A DNA stretch of 64,000 nucleotides, from assembly GCA_947073495.1 (NCBI GenBank), contig CAMTMX010000002.1, positions 1-64,000 of the forward strand, written 5' to 3'. Numbering within the stretch: position 1 is the first letter of the stretch; every line of letters begins with the position of its first letter. The notes under the pieces were generated by a model. It was given only the letters and a program-made list of their open reading frames with translations, had not been told where the DNA came from and ran no database searches. The DNA comes from an uncultured Porphyromonadaceae bacterium. Its GTDB lineage: Bacteria; Bacteroidota; Bacteroidia; Bacteroidales; Muribaculaceae. A program made the translations under genes and the position numbers. Positions 16,768 to 25,444 of this stretch are shown here, piece after piece.

Positions 16768-19700
16768 ATGACATCTATGAAGACTCCCGGCGGTCTTGCG
16801 CGCTTTTTCGTCTGTCTGGCGATCGCGTTTATGACAGCCCTCAATCCGGCCGGTGCCTTTGCACAAGACACGGTCACTGTCACAGGTCAGGTAACAGATG
16901 AACAGAATGAACCACTTATCGGTGCGACCGTAATGGTAAAAGGCACCTCGGTCGGCACGGCTACCGATGTCGACGGTTCATATTCTTTGTCGGCACCCAA
17001 GAATGCCACTCTTGTTTTCTCTTATGTTGGCTATACGTCTATCGAGGAGAAACTCAACGGCAGAACAGTCCTTAACGTAGTGATGAATTCCGACGCACAG
17101 CTTATGGACGAGGTCGTTGTCGTGGGTTACGGCACACAGCGCCGTGGCTCCGTGACAGGTGCAGTGGCAAGTGTGAAGGGTTCTGAAATGCTTCAGACAA
17201 AGAGTGAGAACCCTCAGAACATGCTCACGGGCCGTGTCCCCGGTCTGCGTGTCTGGCAGAAGAGTTCTGAGCCGGGCACATATTCAAACAATATGGACGT
17301 GCGTGGTCTCGGTGCACCTCTCGTGGTTATCGATGGTGTGCCCCGCACAGTGGAAGATTTCCAGCGTCTTAACGCTACCGACATCCAGGATGTGTCTGTC
17401 CTTAAGGATGCGTCTGCCGCAATCTACGGTGTGCGCGCTGCAAACGGTGTGCTCCTCGTCACCACTAAAGGTGGCAACGCAGGTAAGGTCAATGTGACCT
17501 ATAGCGGTTCTTACACTATCCAGAAGCCCAACAAGATGCCTGAGCTGGCAAGCGCATACGACGCAATGACCATCTACAACGAGAAAAAATGGAACAACAT
17601 CAACGGCGGTTCTATCGGTTTCAGCCAGGCTGATTTCGAGGCTCTCGCCAACGGCACACGCCGTGTGTCTGACTGGAACGACCTCGTGTTCTCCAACACC
17701 GCTCCCCAGACTCAGCATGATGTCAGCATTTCCGGTGGCAACGACCGCAACCAGTATTATGTGAGCTTCGGCTATTTCTATCAGGAAGGTCTCTTCAAGA
17801 GTGGTGACCTAAACTATGATAAATATAACGTGCGTGCCAACATCACTTCCGAGATTGTGAAGGGCCTCAAGTTCTATGCCAATCTCGCAGGTATGGCAGA
17901 CTCCCGCAACACTCCCTACACATCTTCTGTAGATATCATCCGCAACTATTGGAAACAAGGCGTTCTTTTCCCCGCCTACGCCGACCCTGAGAACACTATG
18001 CTCAACTATGAGGGTCTTGATCTTGAACAGAACACCGTGGCGATGATGACTTCAGATATCAGCGGTCATCGCAAATACCGTCAGAAAACTTTCGAATCTT
18101 CCGCATATCTCAACTTTGACTTCGGTGCATATGTGCCGGCGTTGAAAGGTCTTGAGGCGAAGGCGCTCGTAAGCTATGACTACCGCGTTGACGACAACGA
18201 GATCTACCGTAAGGAATACTATCAGTATGCTTACGATCCTCTGACAGACACCTACAACCAGAAGATCTATAACAGCAGCTCTCCGAGCAATCTGCGTCGT
18301 GAATACTATTCAAAATCGCAGTTCCTCTATCAGTTCCTTTTGAACTACAACCGTGAATTTAATGACCTTCACAATGTGGGTGCCACTTTCGGATGGGAAG
18401 GACAGCGCCGCACCGGCGACAACTTCTATGCAGTGCGCGATCTCGCATTCTCCAATCCTTATCTTCTTGTCGGTGTGACAGAAGGTCAGATCGGTGCTAT
18501 GGACGGAGGCAACCTTTATGAATATACCAACAACGCGCTTATCGGGCGTCTGAATTATTCATTCGCCGACCGCTATCTTCTCGAAGCGCAGTTCCGTTAC
18601 GACGGTTCTTCCAAATTTGCCAAAGGTCACCGCTGGGGCTTCTTCCCTTCGGTTTCTGCAGGTTGGAGAGTGTCAGAGGAAGCTTTCTTCCGCAACACCG
18701 AGGCTCTTGACTTCATCAACAACTTGAAAGTCCGTGCCAGCTACGGTATGCTCGGTGACGACAGCGGCGTTAACTATGACTGGGCTATGGGCTACACCTA
18801 TCCTTCAGGCATCCCTGCCGACAATGGCAACTACAACGGTTATTCACCCGGTTATGTGTTCAACGGGCAGTATATTTCTGCAGCATCGCCGATGGCACTT
18901 CCGAACCTTGCAATTTCATGGTACAAGTCGAAGACTTTCGACGTGGGTGTCGACTTCGACATGAAGAACGGTCTCTTCGGTTTCTCTTTCGATTATTTCC
19001 ACCGCAAGCGTACAGGTCTCTACGAGCGTAACAACGGTTCTCTCCCGACAGTTGTCGGCGCCACCGCTCCCCGTGAGAATATCAACAGCGACTCCCACAT
19101 GGGTATGGAACTTGAATTGCGCCACACCAACAGGGTAGGGGAGGTGACCTACAACCTTCGTGGTATGGTGACAATCACCCGCAACAAATATCTTTATGCT
19201 GCAAACAAAGGACCGTGGGCTAACTCCTACGACCGTTGGAAGAACGATAACCTGAACAACCGTTATCAGGGCGTTCAGTTCGGTTACACTTCAGCAGGAC
19301 GCTATCATAGCTGGAACGACATTTGGAATTACGCCGGTTATCAGGAGAAAGATGTCCTTCCCGGTGACTACAAGTATGAAGACTGGAACGGTGACGGCGA
19401 GATCAACGGCCTTGACGAGCATCCTTTCGCTTTCGACCAGACTCCATGGATGAACTATTCATTAAATGTGGGTGTAAACTGGAGAGACTTCGACTTCTCT
19501 ATGCTTTGGCAAGGTTCAGCTCTCGGTTCTATGCAATATAAGGAGCCTCTATATGAAATATGGGGTGACATGGGCGGCGGTATCCTTCAGCAATACACCG
19601 ACCGTTGGCATCCGGTGAATCCTACAGCCGATCCCTACGATCCTGCTACTGAATGGGTGCCAGGATATTATGCATATACCGGTCGTTATCCGAAGTCTAA

Positions 19701-19935
19701 TTCATCTTTCAACCGTGTGAGCACAGATTATCTGCGTCTGAAGAGCATCGAGCTTGGTTATACCCTCCCGAAGAGTGTGACCCGCGACACCAGCCTCCGT
19801 CTCTATTTCAACGCATACAACCTTCTTACTCTCACGAAGGTTAAATTCGTTGACCCGGAACATCCTGACGATGATCTCGGACGTATGTATCCTCTTAACA
19901 AGACCTTCACCTTCGGTCTTACTTTCTCCTATTAA
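16768..19935 (+). CDS. SusC-like TonB-dependent glycan transporter
   Basis: 1055 residues. Signal peptide (residues about 1-32, ending GAFAQD), then a CarboxypepD_reg-like domain (VTGQVTDEQNEPLIGATVMV, FSYVGYTSIEEKL), the TonB box region (DEVVVVGYGTQRRGSVTGAV), the plug with VSVLKDASAAIYGVRAANGV, and a long outer-membrane beta barrel ending in TFGLTFSY with the usual C-terminal aromatic residue. It imports oligosaccharides across the outer membrane together with the SusD homologue encoded 21 bases downstream. Given GH76, GH125 and GH92 nearby, the likely substrate is alpha-mannan oligosaccharides (inference). Confidence 0.97.
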   Translation: MTSMKTPGGLARFFVCLAIAFMTALNPAGAFAQDTVTVTGQVTDEQNEPLIGATVMVKGTSVGTATDVDGSYSLSAPKNATLVFSYVGYTSIEEKLNGRTVLNVVMNSDAQLMDEVVVVGYGTQRRGSVTGAVASVKGSEMLQTKSENPQNMLTGRVPGLRVWQKSSEPGTYSNNMDVRGLGAPLVVIDGVPRTVEDFQRLNATDIQDVSVLKDASAAIYGVRAANGVLLVTTKGGNAGKVNVTYSGSYTIQKPNKMPELASAYDAMTIYNEKKWNNINGGSIGFSQADFEALANGTRRVSDWNDLVFSNTAPQTQHDVSISGGNDRNQYYVSFGYFYQEGLFKSGDLNYDKYNVRANITSEIVKGLKFYANLAGMADSRNTPYTSSVDIIRNYWKQGVLFPAYADPENTMLNYEGLDLEQNTVAMMTSDISGHRKYRQKTFESSAYLNFDFGAYVPALKGLEAKALVSYDYRVDDNEIYRKEYYQYAYDPLTDTYNQKIYNSSSPSNLRREYYSKSQFLYQFLLNYNREFNDLHNVGATFGWEGQRRTGDNFYAVRDLAFSNPYLLVGVTEGQIGAMDGGNLYEYTNNALIGRLNYSFADRYLLEAQFRYDGSSKFAKGHRWGFFPSVSAGWRVSEEAFFRNTEALDFINNLKVRASYGMLGDDSGVNYDWAMGYTYPSGIPADNGNYNGYSPGYVFNGQYISAASPMALPNLAISWYKSKTFDVGVDFDMKNGLFGFSFDYFHRKRTGLYERNNGSLPTVVGATAPRENINSDSHMGMELELRHTNRVGEVTYNLRGMVTITRNKYLYAANKGPWANSYDRWKNDNLNNRYQGVQFGYTSAGRYHSWNDIWNYAGYQEKDVLPGDYKYEDWNGDGEINGLDEHPFAFDQTPWMNYSLNVGVNWRDFDFSMLWQGSALGSMQYKEPLYEIWGDMGGGILQQYTDRWHPVNPTADPYDPATEWVPGYYAYTGRYPKSNSSFNRVSTDYLRLKSIELGYTLPKSVTRDTSLRLYFNAYNLLTLTKVKFVDPEHPDDDLGRMYPLNKTFTFGLTFSY

Positions 19936-19956
19936 TCTAATAATTGACCATACAAC

Positions 19957-22017
19957 ATGAAAAAGATATTATTTTCAGCTCTTCTCGGCGCCTGTCTGCT
20001 GACTTCCTGCCAGGATATGGATATTCCTCCAAAGAATATCGTCACTTCCGACGACCTTCTTTCGACCGAATCCGGTATGGATATCTACATGGCGCGCATG
20101 TATTCAACAATGCCTTTCGAGGATTTCAAGTATCTTGCTGAGCGCGGTCTTAACAGCTACAACGGCTGGCTTGCAGGTTTCGGTTTTGACGGTACAGGCG
20201 ACGCGGTAAACCGCGACGGTTATTGCCGTGCGTTCACCGGCGAGAACGAGGCATACTGGGGAAATGCGTTCACTCTTCTCCGCGATGCCAACTTCCTTAT
20301 CGAAAATCTTCCCAATTATAAGGGGAACTATCCTGAAATCACTTATAACGATTATCTCGGTGAGGCTTATTTCGTAAGGGCATATGTGTTCTATGCTTTG
20401 GCAAAACGTTACGGAGGCATTCCTCTTGTGACAAGAGTGATCAGCTATCCTGCTTCAAGCGACGAACTTGAGGTGCCCCGTTCAAGCGAGGAGGAAACTT
20501 GGGATCAGATCTGTGCCGATTTCGACAAGGCTGCCGAACTGATGATGCCGAAGAGCCCTAAAAGAGGTTACGCCAACAAGTATGTGGCGTTGGCTGTGAA
20601 ATCTCAGGCTATGCTTTACGCCGGTTCCGTTGCTAAATACAACGAGACTGTCTCCGGCCGTCTCACCGGTCTCGGACAGAAGACAGGTGTGCGTGTGATG
20701 GGTTTTGACCAGGCAACTGCAGCCGAGGCTTCAAAACGCTATTTCACTGAGGCATATAAGGCTGCACGTGAAGTTATGGAAAACGGTGGATATAGCCTCT
20801 ATATGAAGAAATGGGCTGAAGGCGACAGAAGCGCCATGCGTCAGAACATGATCGACATGATCTCTGACACTGATAGCCCTGAAAACATCTGGATCCGTGA
20901 GTATATCTATCCCACTACAACTCACTCTTTCGATGCTTATAACGCGCCTTATGTATTCCGTTCTCCTTTGAGTAGTGCGGTTTGCCCCACTGCCGATTTC
21001 GTGGAGCTTTTCGAAGGCTTCGAGCGTTATCCCGACGGAACTCTCAAGGTTACAACCGGTAATTCAAATACAGAAGGTACATATATAATGTATGACAATG
21101 TGGGCGATTTCTATAAGAATGCCGAGCCTCGTCTCCTTTCTTATCTTATCGCTCCCGGTGACCAGTTCAAGGGTCAGACAATGGAGATCTATGCAGGTGT
21201 CTACACCGGTACAACCCCGATCAAGCCGCTCATGAGAGATTATACTTACCAGACTCAGGGCGACAACTATCAGAATCTTGATATCGCTCAGGGTGACGAC
21301 CGCACTCTCTACATGACTCCGGACCCCAACAACCAGACAATCGTGACTCTTCCTGACGGAAAACAGATGAATGCTGCAGGCGCCAACGGTCCTTTCTACA
21401 ACTACAATGAGTCTGCTATGACAGGTCTTCTTGGCAGAAAGTGGCTTAAGGATGATCCTTCGTTCACCGCACGTGAAGGAAACAGCGACCAGCACTATAT
21501 CCTCGTGCGTTATGCAGAGGTTCTTTTGAATGCAGCCGAGGCGGCTGTTGAGCTTTCAATTGCAGGTGCCGCTTCTCCCGACGGTTCCGATATGCTCGGT
21601 GTGGCTACGGATGCTATCAACGACATCCGTCGTCGTGCAGGGGCAACCCTTCTTGCAGGGAAACTCACCGGCAGCAACGAGAGCCGTAACGAAGTGCGTA
21701 AGGAACGTCGTAAAGAGACAGCCTTCGAGACAGGCACCAAGTGGGACCTCCGTCGTTGGCGTGTGAACGACTATGACAACCGCGACGGTTTCTGGGGTGA
21801 AGTCCGCGATAAGGATAAGTTCAGCTCCAACTCACACTACCGTTTCCGTGGCATCTATCCGTTCTATTCGGCTACAGATAAGAAATGGTTCTTCGACGTG
21901 AAGTTTGAATGTCTCGCCCATAAGGAGTTTGAATATAATCCTATCGATTATTATTTCGGCATTCCGGGTGGCGAGGTCGTAAAGAGCAAAGTAATAGACC
22001 AGCAGCCTAACCGTTAA
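19957..22017 (+). CDS. SusD-like glycan-binding lipoprotein
   Basis: 686 residues, lipoprotein signal with Cys18 (LLTSCQDMD). SusD landmarks: the N-terminal helix block with YNGWLAGFGFDGTGDAVNRD, the TPR-like part (FVRAYVFYALAKRYGGIPLV), YNETVSG, and the C-terminal RYAEVLLNAAEAA and NEVRKERRKETAFETGTKWDLRRW. It caps the SusC channel at the cell surface and binds the glycan. At 686 residues it is longer than many SusD proteins (about 550), with an enlarged middle part. It is followed by a 207-base repeat-rich spacer before the DUF3823 gene. Confidence 0.96.
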   Translation: MKKILFSALLGACLLTSCQDMDIPPKNIVTSDDLLSTESGMDIYMARMYSTMPFEDFKYLAERGLNSYNGWLAGFGFDGTGDAVNRDGYCRAFTGENEAYWGNAFTLLRDANFLIENLPNYKGNYPEITYNDYLGEAYFVRAYVFYALAKRYGGIPLVTRVISYPASSDELEVPRSSEEETWDQICADFDKAAELMMPKSPKRGYANKYVALAVKSQAMLYAGSVAKYNETVSGRLTGLGQKTGVRVMGFDQATAAEASKRYFTEAYKAAREVMENGGYSLYMKKWAEGDRSAMRQNMIDMISDTDSPENIWIREYIYPTTTHSFDAYNAPYVFRSPLSSAVCPTADFVELFEGFERYPDGTLKVTTGNSNTEGTYIMYDNVGDFYKNAEPRLLSYLIAPGDQFKGQTMEIYAGVYTGTTPIKPLMRDYTYQTQGDNYQNLDIAQGDDRTLYMTPDPNNQTIVTLPDGKQMNAAGANGPFYNYNESAMTGLLGRKWLKDDPSFTAREGNSDQHYILVRYAEVLLNAAEAAVELSIAGAASPDGSDMLGVATDAINDIRRRAGATLLAGKLTGSNESRNEVRKERRKETAFETGTKWDLRRWRVNDYDNRDGFWGEVRDKDKFSSNSHYRFRGIYPFYSATDKKWFFDVKFECLAHKEFEYNPIDYYFGIPGGEVVKSKVIDQQPNR

Positions 22018-22224
22018 TTAATCAGGGTTTAATGTTTAGTTTATAGTTTAGGGATATCACTTGGGGTTGAGAGTTTTCAATACCCTCAACCCCAACCCTT
22101 AACTCAATTATCAATTAGTAATTACTAATTATCAATTACTAATTGCTAATTACTAATTGATTAAACCCTCAACCCTAAACTTTAAACCCTAAACTATAAA
22201 CCTTAAACCAAACAAAAAGACAAC
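22018..22224. repeat. Spacer of short imperfect direct and inverted repeats
   Basis: The whole gap between the SusD and DUF3823 genes is built from a few words: TTTAGGG-like units at the left (22024-22053) and their complements CCCTAAA at the right (22176-22209), a hairpin GGGGTTGAG/CTCAACCCC (22063-22093), and in the middle (22106-22160) AATTACTAATT-type repeats. The two ends are inverted repeats of each other, so the spacer can fold into one long stem. No U run follows, so it need not stop transcription. Confidence 0.75.
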
Positions 22225-23040
22225 ATGAAACAGTTTAAGATATTCGGCATGTTTGCCGCCCTTCTGATGCTCTCCTCTTGTAGCATGTTTGAGATCGACA
22301 ATTATGATGAGCCGGAAGAGACCATCTGGGGTGAGGTAGTGGATGTAGCCACAGGCGACCGTGTCCTCACAGACCAGGGTAGCGAAGGTATCCGCGTGCG
22401 TCTCACTGAACTCAGCTGGGGCGACAATGTGGAACACAATCCAGATTTCTTCTGCATGCCTGACGGCTCTTTCCAGAACACAAAGATCTTCAAGGGGCAT
22501 TATAATGTGCGTGTCGACGGTCCGTTCATCCCTCTCGTGCGTGAAACTACAGACGGTGTGCTTCTTGCCGACGAGACTATCAATACAGACATCAAGGGCA
22601 CTACCAAGGTGAAATTCGAGGTTCAGCCTTTCCTCAATGTGAAGATCGTAGGCGATCCTACAGTGAGCAACGGTGTCGTAAAGGCGAAGGTGGTTGTGGA
22701 AAGAGGCGTATCAGAGAGTGAGTTCCGCGATAAGATCGAACCGATGGGCAACTGGAACGACAGCTATCTCAACGTGACCGACATTCAGTTCTTTGTGAGC
22801 TATTCCAATGCTGTAGGCTACCGTGCCCGCGACGATCGTTGGTCAAGCAGTATCAGCTATACAGGCAACAGCTTCAACGACCTCTTCGGACAGCCTATCA
22901 CCATTACATCAAACGGAGAGATCCCTTCAGGCAGAAAAGTGTGGGTGCGTGCTGCCGCACGTATCAATTTCGACACTCCTGTCGGAAGCGGTACACGTCG
23001 CTGGAACTACTCAGAACCTGTAGAGGTGATGATCCCGTAA
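22225..23040 (+). CDS. DUF3823 family lipoprotein
   Basis: 271 residues with a lipoprotein signal (Cys19 in LMLSSCSMFEIDNYDEP, with acidic residues nearby). DUF3823 blocks: WGEVVDVATGDRVLTDQGSE followed by IRVRLTELSW, FFCMPDGSFQNTKIFKGHY and ARINFDTPVGSGTRRWNYS. It has two beta domains and no catalytic motif. Members usually sit downstream of SusD and are thought to be surface glycan-binding proteins (SusE/F position). It ends the mannan SusC operon; a terminator follows at 23113. Confidence 0.88.
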   Translation: MKQFKIFGMFAALLMLSSCSMFEIDNYDEPEETIWGEVVDVATGDRVLTDQGSEGIRVRLTELSWGDNVEHNPDFFCMPDGSFQNTKIFKGHYNVRVDGPFIPLVRETTDGVLLADETINTDIKGTTKVKFEVQPFLNVKIVGDPTVSNGVVKAKVVVERGVSESEFRDKIEPMGNWNDSYLNVTDIQFFVSYSNAVGYRARDDRWSSSISYTGNSFNDLFGQPITITSNGEIPSGRKVWVRAAARINFDTPVGSGTRRWNYSEPVEVMIP

Positions 23041-23112
23041 TCGGCAATACAATAAAACACAGACTATATAAACGCAGGAACGTTTTCCGTGTGTAAGCCG
23101 GAATCGCTCTTT

Positions 23113-23146
23113 GGGAGGTGGATAAAGTATCCACCTCTCTTTTTTA
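23113..23146 (+). terminator. Intrinsic terminator of the mannan SusC operon
   Basis: GAGGTGGATA (23115-23124) pairs perfectly with TATCCACCTC (23128-23137) over a 3-nt loop, followed by a run of T residues. It lies 70 bases after the DUF3823 stop codon. Confidence 0.88.
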
Positions 23147-23175
23147 TTGGTAAATGATATAATTTTTGTGGCAGA

Positions 23176-23208
23176 TTGTCAATATGCAAAAATAATTATG
23201 TAAATTTG
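23176..23208 (+). promoter_or_regulatory. Promoter of marC
   Basis: TAAATTTG (23201-23208) is an exact TAnnTTTG box; TTG at 23176-23178 lies 22 bases upstream as a possible -33 element. The start codon at 23264 would follow a leader of about 50 bases. Confidence 0.55.
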
Positions 23209-23263
23209 CAAAAATTCTAACACTAAATCGGAACGACAAGGAGCCGAAACAAAAACTAACCCT

Positions 23264-23911
23264 ATGGAAAACCTGCTACCATTCGCATTCATGTGTCTCA
23301 CATCTTTCTTCGCATTGGCAAATCCTCTTGGGACAATGCCTGTCTTTCTGTCAATGACCAAGGGAATGGATAATGTTCAGAGAGGTCGGATTGTGCGACG
23401 GGCATGTATCGTGTCATTGTTTATCCTTATAGGCTTTACAGTAGGAGGACAAATCTTGTTCTCGTTATTCGGGATTTCGGCAAATGGATTCCGTATCGCT
23501 GCAGGTTTTATTATTTTGAAAATAGGTTTTGACATGCTGCAGGCGAAATATTCCAATGTCAAACTGAGTGACGAAGAAGTGAAGGTATATGCCGACGACA
23601 TATCTATCACTCCTTTGGCGATTCCGATGCTCTGCGGTCCGGGAGCAATAGCCAATGGTGTCATGCTTATGGAAAACGCCACCTCTTGGCAAATGAAAGT
23701 GACACTGCTCCTCAGTATTACTGTCATTTATCTTCTGACCTATGTGATATTGCGTGCATCCACGCGACTTGTGCCAATACTTGGCGAGACAGGCAACAAT
23801 GTGATGATGCGCCTTATGGGTCTTATCCTGATGGTGATTGCTGTGGAATGCTTCGTGGGTGGACTCAAACCGGTCTTCGTGGACATAATCCACGCCGGTC
23901 TCGCAAAATAA
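23264..23911 (+). CDS. MarC family integral membrane protein
   Basis: 215 residues, almost wholly hydrophobic, with about six membrane segments. MarC/UPF0056 landmarks: FFALANPLGTMPVFLSMT at the N-terminus, FRIAAGFIILKIGFDML, and ITPLAIPMLCGPGAIANGV in the middle. The family is conserved but its transport activity is unsettled; the old multiple-antibiotic-resistance name does not indicate a role in resistance. It has its own promoter and stands alone between the mannan operon and the transposase. Confidence 0.93.
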   Translation: MENLLPFAFMCLTSFFALANPLGTMPVFLSMTKGMDNVQRGRIVRRACIVSLFILIGFTVGGQILFSLFGISANGFRIAAGFIILKIGFDMLQAKYSNVKLSDEEVKVYADDISITPLAIPMLCGPGAIANGVMLMENATSWQMKVTLLLSITVIYLLTYVILRASTRLVPILGETGNNVMMRLMGLILMVIAVECFVGGLKPVFVDIIHAGLAK

Positions 23912-23960
23912 ACAATAGTCCGCGCTGATTGGTCCGGAATCCGCGTTATCACCAAAAATA

Positions 23961-24006
23961 CGCGCGGAGCTGTTCGGTTTAAAAGAGCGGCTTTTGCCTC
24001 TTGCTC
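23961..24006 (+). repeat. REP-like element upstream of the transposase
   Basis: CGCGCGGAGCTGTTCGG, then a variant of the word CAAAAGCGGAGCTTTTGCC, matches the element at about 25342-25380 on the other side of the transposase, in the same orientation. The two copies flank the gene as expected for a RAYT and its palindromic targets. Confidence 0.65.
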
Positions 24007-24047
24007 ATAGCAATTGTCATTCCTAAAAGAATAAACTTTGATATTTT

Positions 24048-25067
24048 ATGCCTGATTTATTCATTGATCCTTATAATGGATACTATCAGGGATTGCCTCC
24101 GCCGTTTTTCCGTCCGCTGATTCCGAACGGATGCCGGCGTGCTGAATGGCATGACTACAGAAGCAGGTGCATATATTTGATAACCATAAATAAGAATAAA
24201 GGCATACCCGAGTTCTCACAATTGTCAGGCATCCCTGGTGATCATCAATGGAAACCTAAGGTAGTCTTGTTTCCAATTGGTGAAATAATAGGAAACAAAT
24301 TATCTGATTTAAAAAAGGAGTTTCCATTTATAAGTATCCTGCGTAGATGTATAATGCCTGATCATCTGCATTTTGTTTTGGATGTGAAAGAATCCACACC
24401 AATACATCTTGGAGATATAATTTCATATTTTAAAGGGGAGTGTTCACGCGCAATGAGGTTGATGGCATCGGGTGATTCTAATTCCCCAAAAGAGCCGGAT
24501 TCAATCTTCTCTGAAGGTTACCACGACCGCATTTTGAGGAAAAAGAATCAGCTGGACAGGATGTTGCGATATGTCAGTGACAATCCTGTGAGAAGGCTCG
24601 AAAGGATCGCCAACCGTAGCTTCCATCGTCGGTATAAGATAGTCACGGGAGAAGGCAAATTATATGAGGCTTATGGGAATATTCATTTGTTGGAAGATCC
24701 GGAGATTTCAGCTGTGAAAATAAGCCGGAAGTATTCTGATGAAGAGCTTCGCAAATATAAGATAGACTGGAAGATGACGGTTGAGAATGGAGGGGTATTG
24801 GTGTCTCCGTTTGTCTCTGCTTCAGAGAAGAGAGTCAGGGATTGGGCATGTGATAACGGCGGCAGGTTAATATATATTGAATCTGATGGATTTGGTGAAA
24901 GATACTCTCCCAAGGGGATGCTTCATAAACTCTGCACGGAAGGGAGGTTACTGATTGTCGTTCCTGTGAGGCATACATTGGCAAAAGAAAAATGCAGCCG
25001 GGAAGTATGTCTTGCCATGAATGCCTTGGCGGCAGAGATCGCCTCAGGGCTTATAAAAAAATTGTGA
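24048..25067 (+). CDS. REP-associated tyrosine transposase (RAYT), IS200-like, with an extra C-terminal domain
   Basis: 339 residues. The first ~195 residues are a Y1/HUH endonuclease domain: strand SRCIYLITIN, metal-binding HUH motif H106-L-H108 in IMPDHLHFVLDV, and a helix RMLRYVSDNPVRRL with the probable catalytic Tyr175. HUH enzymes nick single-stranded DNA at hairpins through a 5'-phosphotyrosine. Typical RAYTs have about 150-220 residues; here about 120 more follow (residues 215-339), a compact alpha/beta region with GGVLVSPFVSASEKRVRDWA, GGRLIYI and EGRLLIVVP. It reminds me of a Rossmann-like, perhaps DprA/SLOG-like fold, but I cannot assign it. REP-like palindromes flank the gene on both sides (23961 and 25160-25434). 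There are no terminal repeats of an independent insertion sequence, so it is probably a domesticated element. Confidence 0.8.
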   Translation: MPDLFIDPYNGYYQGLPPPFFRPLIPNGCRRAEWHDYRSRCIYLITINKNKGIPEFSQLSGIPGDHQWKPKVVLFPIGEIIGNKLSDLKKEFPFISILRRCIMPDHLHFVLDVKESTPIHLGDIISYFKGECSRAMRLMASGDSNSPKEPDSIFSEGYHDRILRKKNQLDRMLRYVSDNPVRRLERIANRSFHRRYKIVTGEGKLYEAYGNIHLLEDPEISAVKISRKYSDEELRKYKIDWKMTVENGGVLVSPFVSASEKRVRDWACDNGGRLIYIESDGFGERYSPKGMLHKLCTEGRLLIVVPVRHTLAKEKCSREVCLAMNALAAEIASGLIKKL

Positions 25068-25079
25068 GGCAATTTGGCA

Positions 25080-25150
25080 GAATCGGCGGAGAAGATTTAG
25101 AATCGGCAGAGAAAGTTTTGAATCGGCAGGAAGCTTCTGAATCGGCAGAT
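25080..25150 (+). repeat. Four tandem copies of a 20-base word
   Basis: GAATCGGC followed by A/G and GA/GG starts at 25080, 25100, 25120 and 25139, giving a period of 19-20 bases. It lies directly behind the transposase stop codon and in front of the REP array. Confidence 0.75.
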
Positions 25151-25159
25151 GCAAAGCCA

Positions 25160-25434
25160 CCGGAACTTTGTTCCGGAACCGAACAGCTCCGCGCGGATCC
25201 TTCCATTCTTGAAGTCAGAATTTCTCAGAGCAGATCCGAAAGTTAAATCCGCCTGGAACTTTGTTCCGGAACCGAACAGCTCCGCGCGGATTCTTCCATT
25301 CTTGAAGTCAGAATTTCTCAGAGCAGATCCGAAAGTTAAATCCGCGCGGAGCTGTTCGGTTCAAAAGCGGAGCTTTTGCCTGTCTGATCAATCTGCGGGA
25401 GGAGGGCTTTTGCCTGTCTGATCAATCAGACAGG
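25160..25434. repeat. REP/BIME-like palindrome array downstream of the RAYT
   Basis: Two nearly identical units of 93 bases start with GGAACTTTGTTCCGGAACCG at 25162 and 25255; each carries the hairpin GGAACTTTGTTCC and the word CCGAACAGCTCCGCGCGGA. At 25341-25359 the same word occurs inverted (TCCGCGCGGAGCTGTTCGG). Then GCTTTTGCCTGTCTGATC with AATC is present twice (25372-25393 and 25406-25427), and CCTGTCTGAT/ATCAGACAGG (25413-25434) forms a hairpin. This head-to-tail plus inverted layout is that of REP/BIME elements, the expected targets of the neighbouring transposase. Confidence 0.78.
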
Positions 25435-25444
25435 GGGAATGAGG

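Noticed and set aside
22024-22209. TTTAGGG repeats as telomere or integration signal
   Set aside because: The copies are few and imperfect and lie inside an operon of a bacterial chromosome; they fit the local word-repeat pattern better.
25160-25348. Possible CRISPR array
   Set aside because: Only two long units of 93 bases that are alike over their whole length, with no unique spacers and no cas genes.
25149-25421. A 90-codon open frame with two near-identical halves over the REP array
   Set aside because: It follows the two 93-base units, whose length is a multiple of three, so the frame repeats by itself. No start signal and no known domain.
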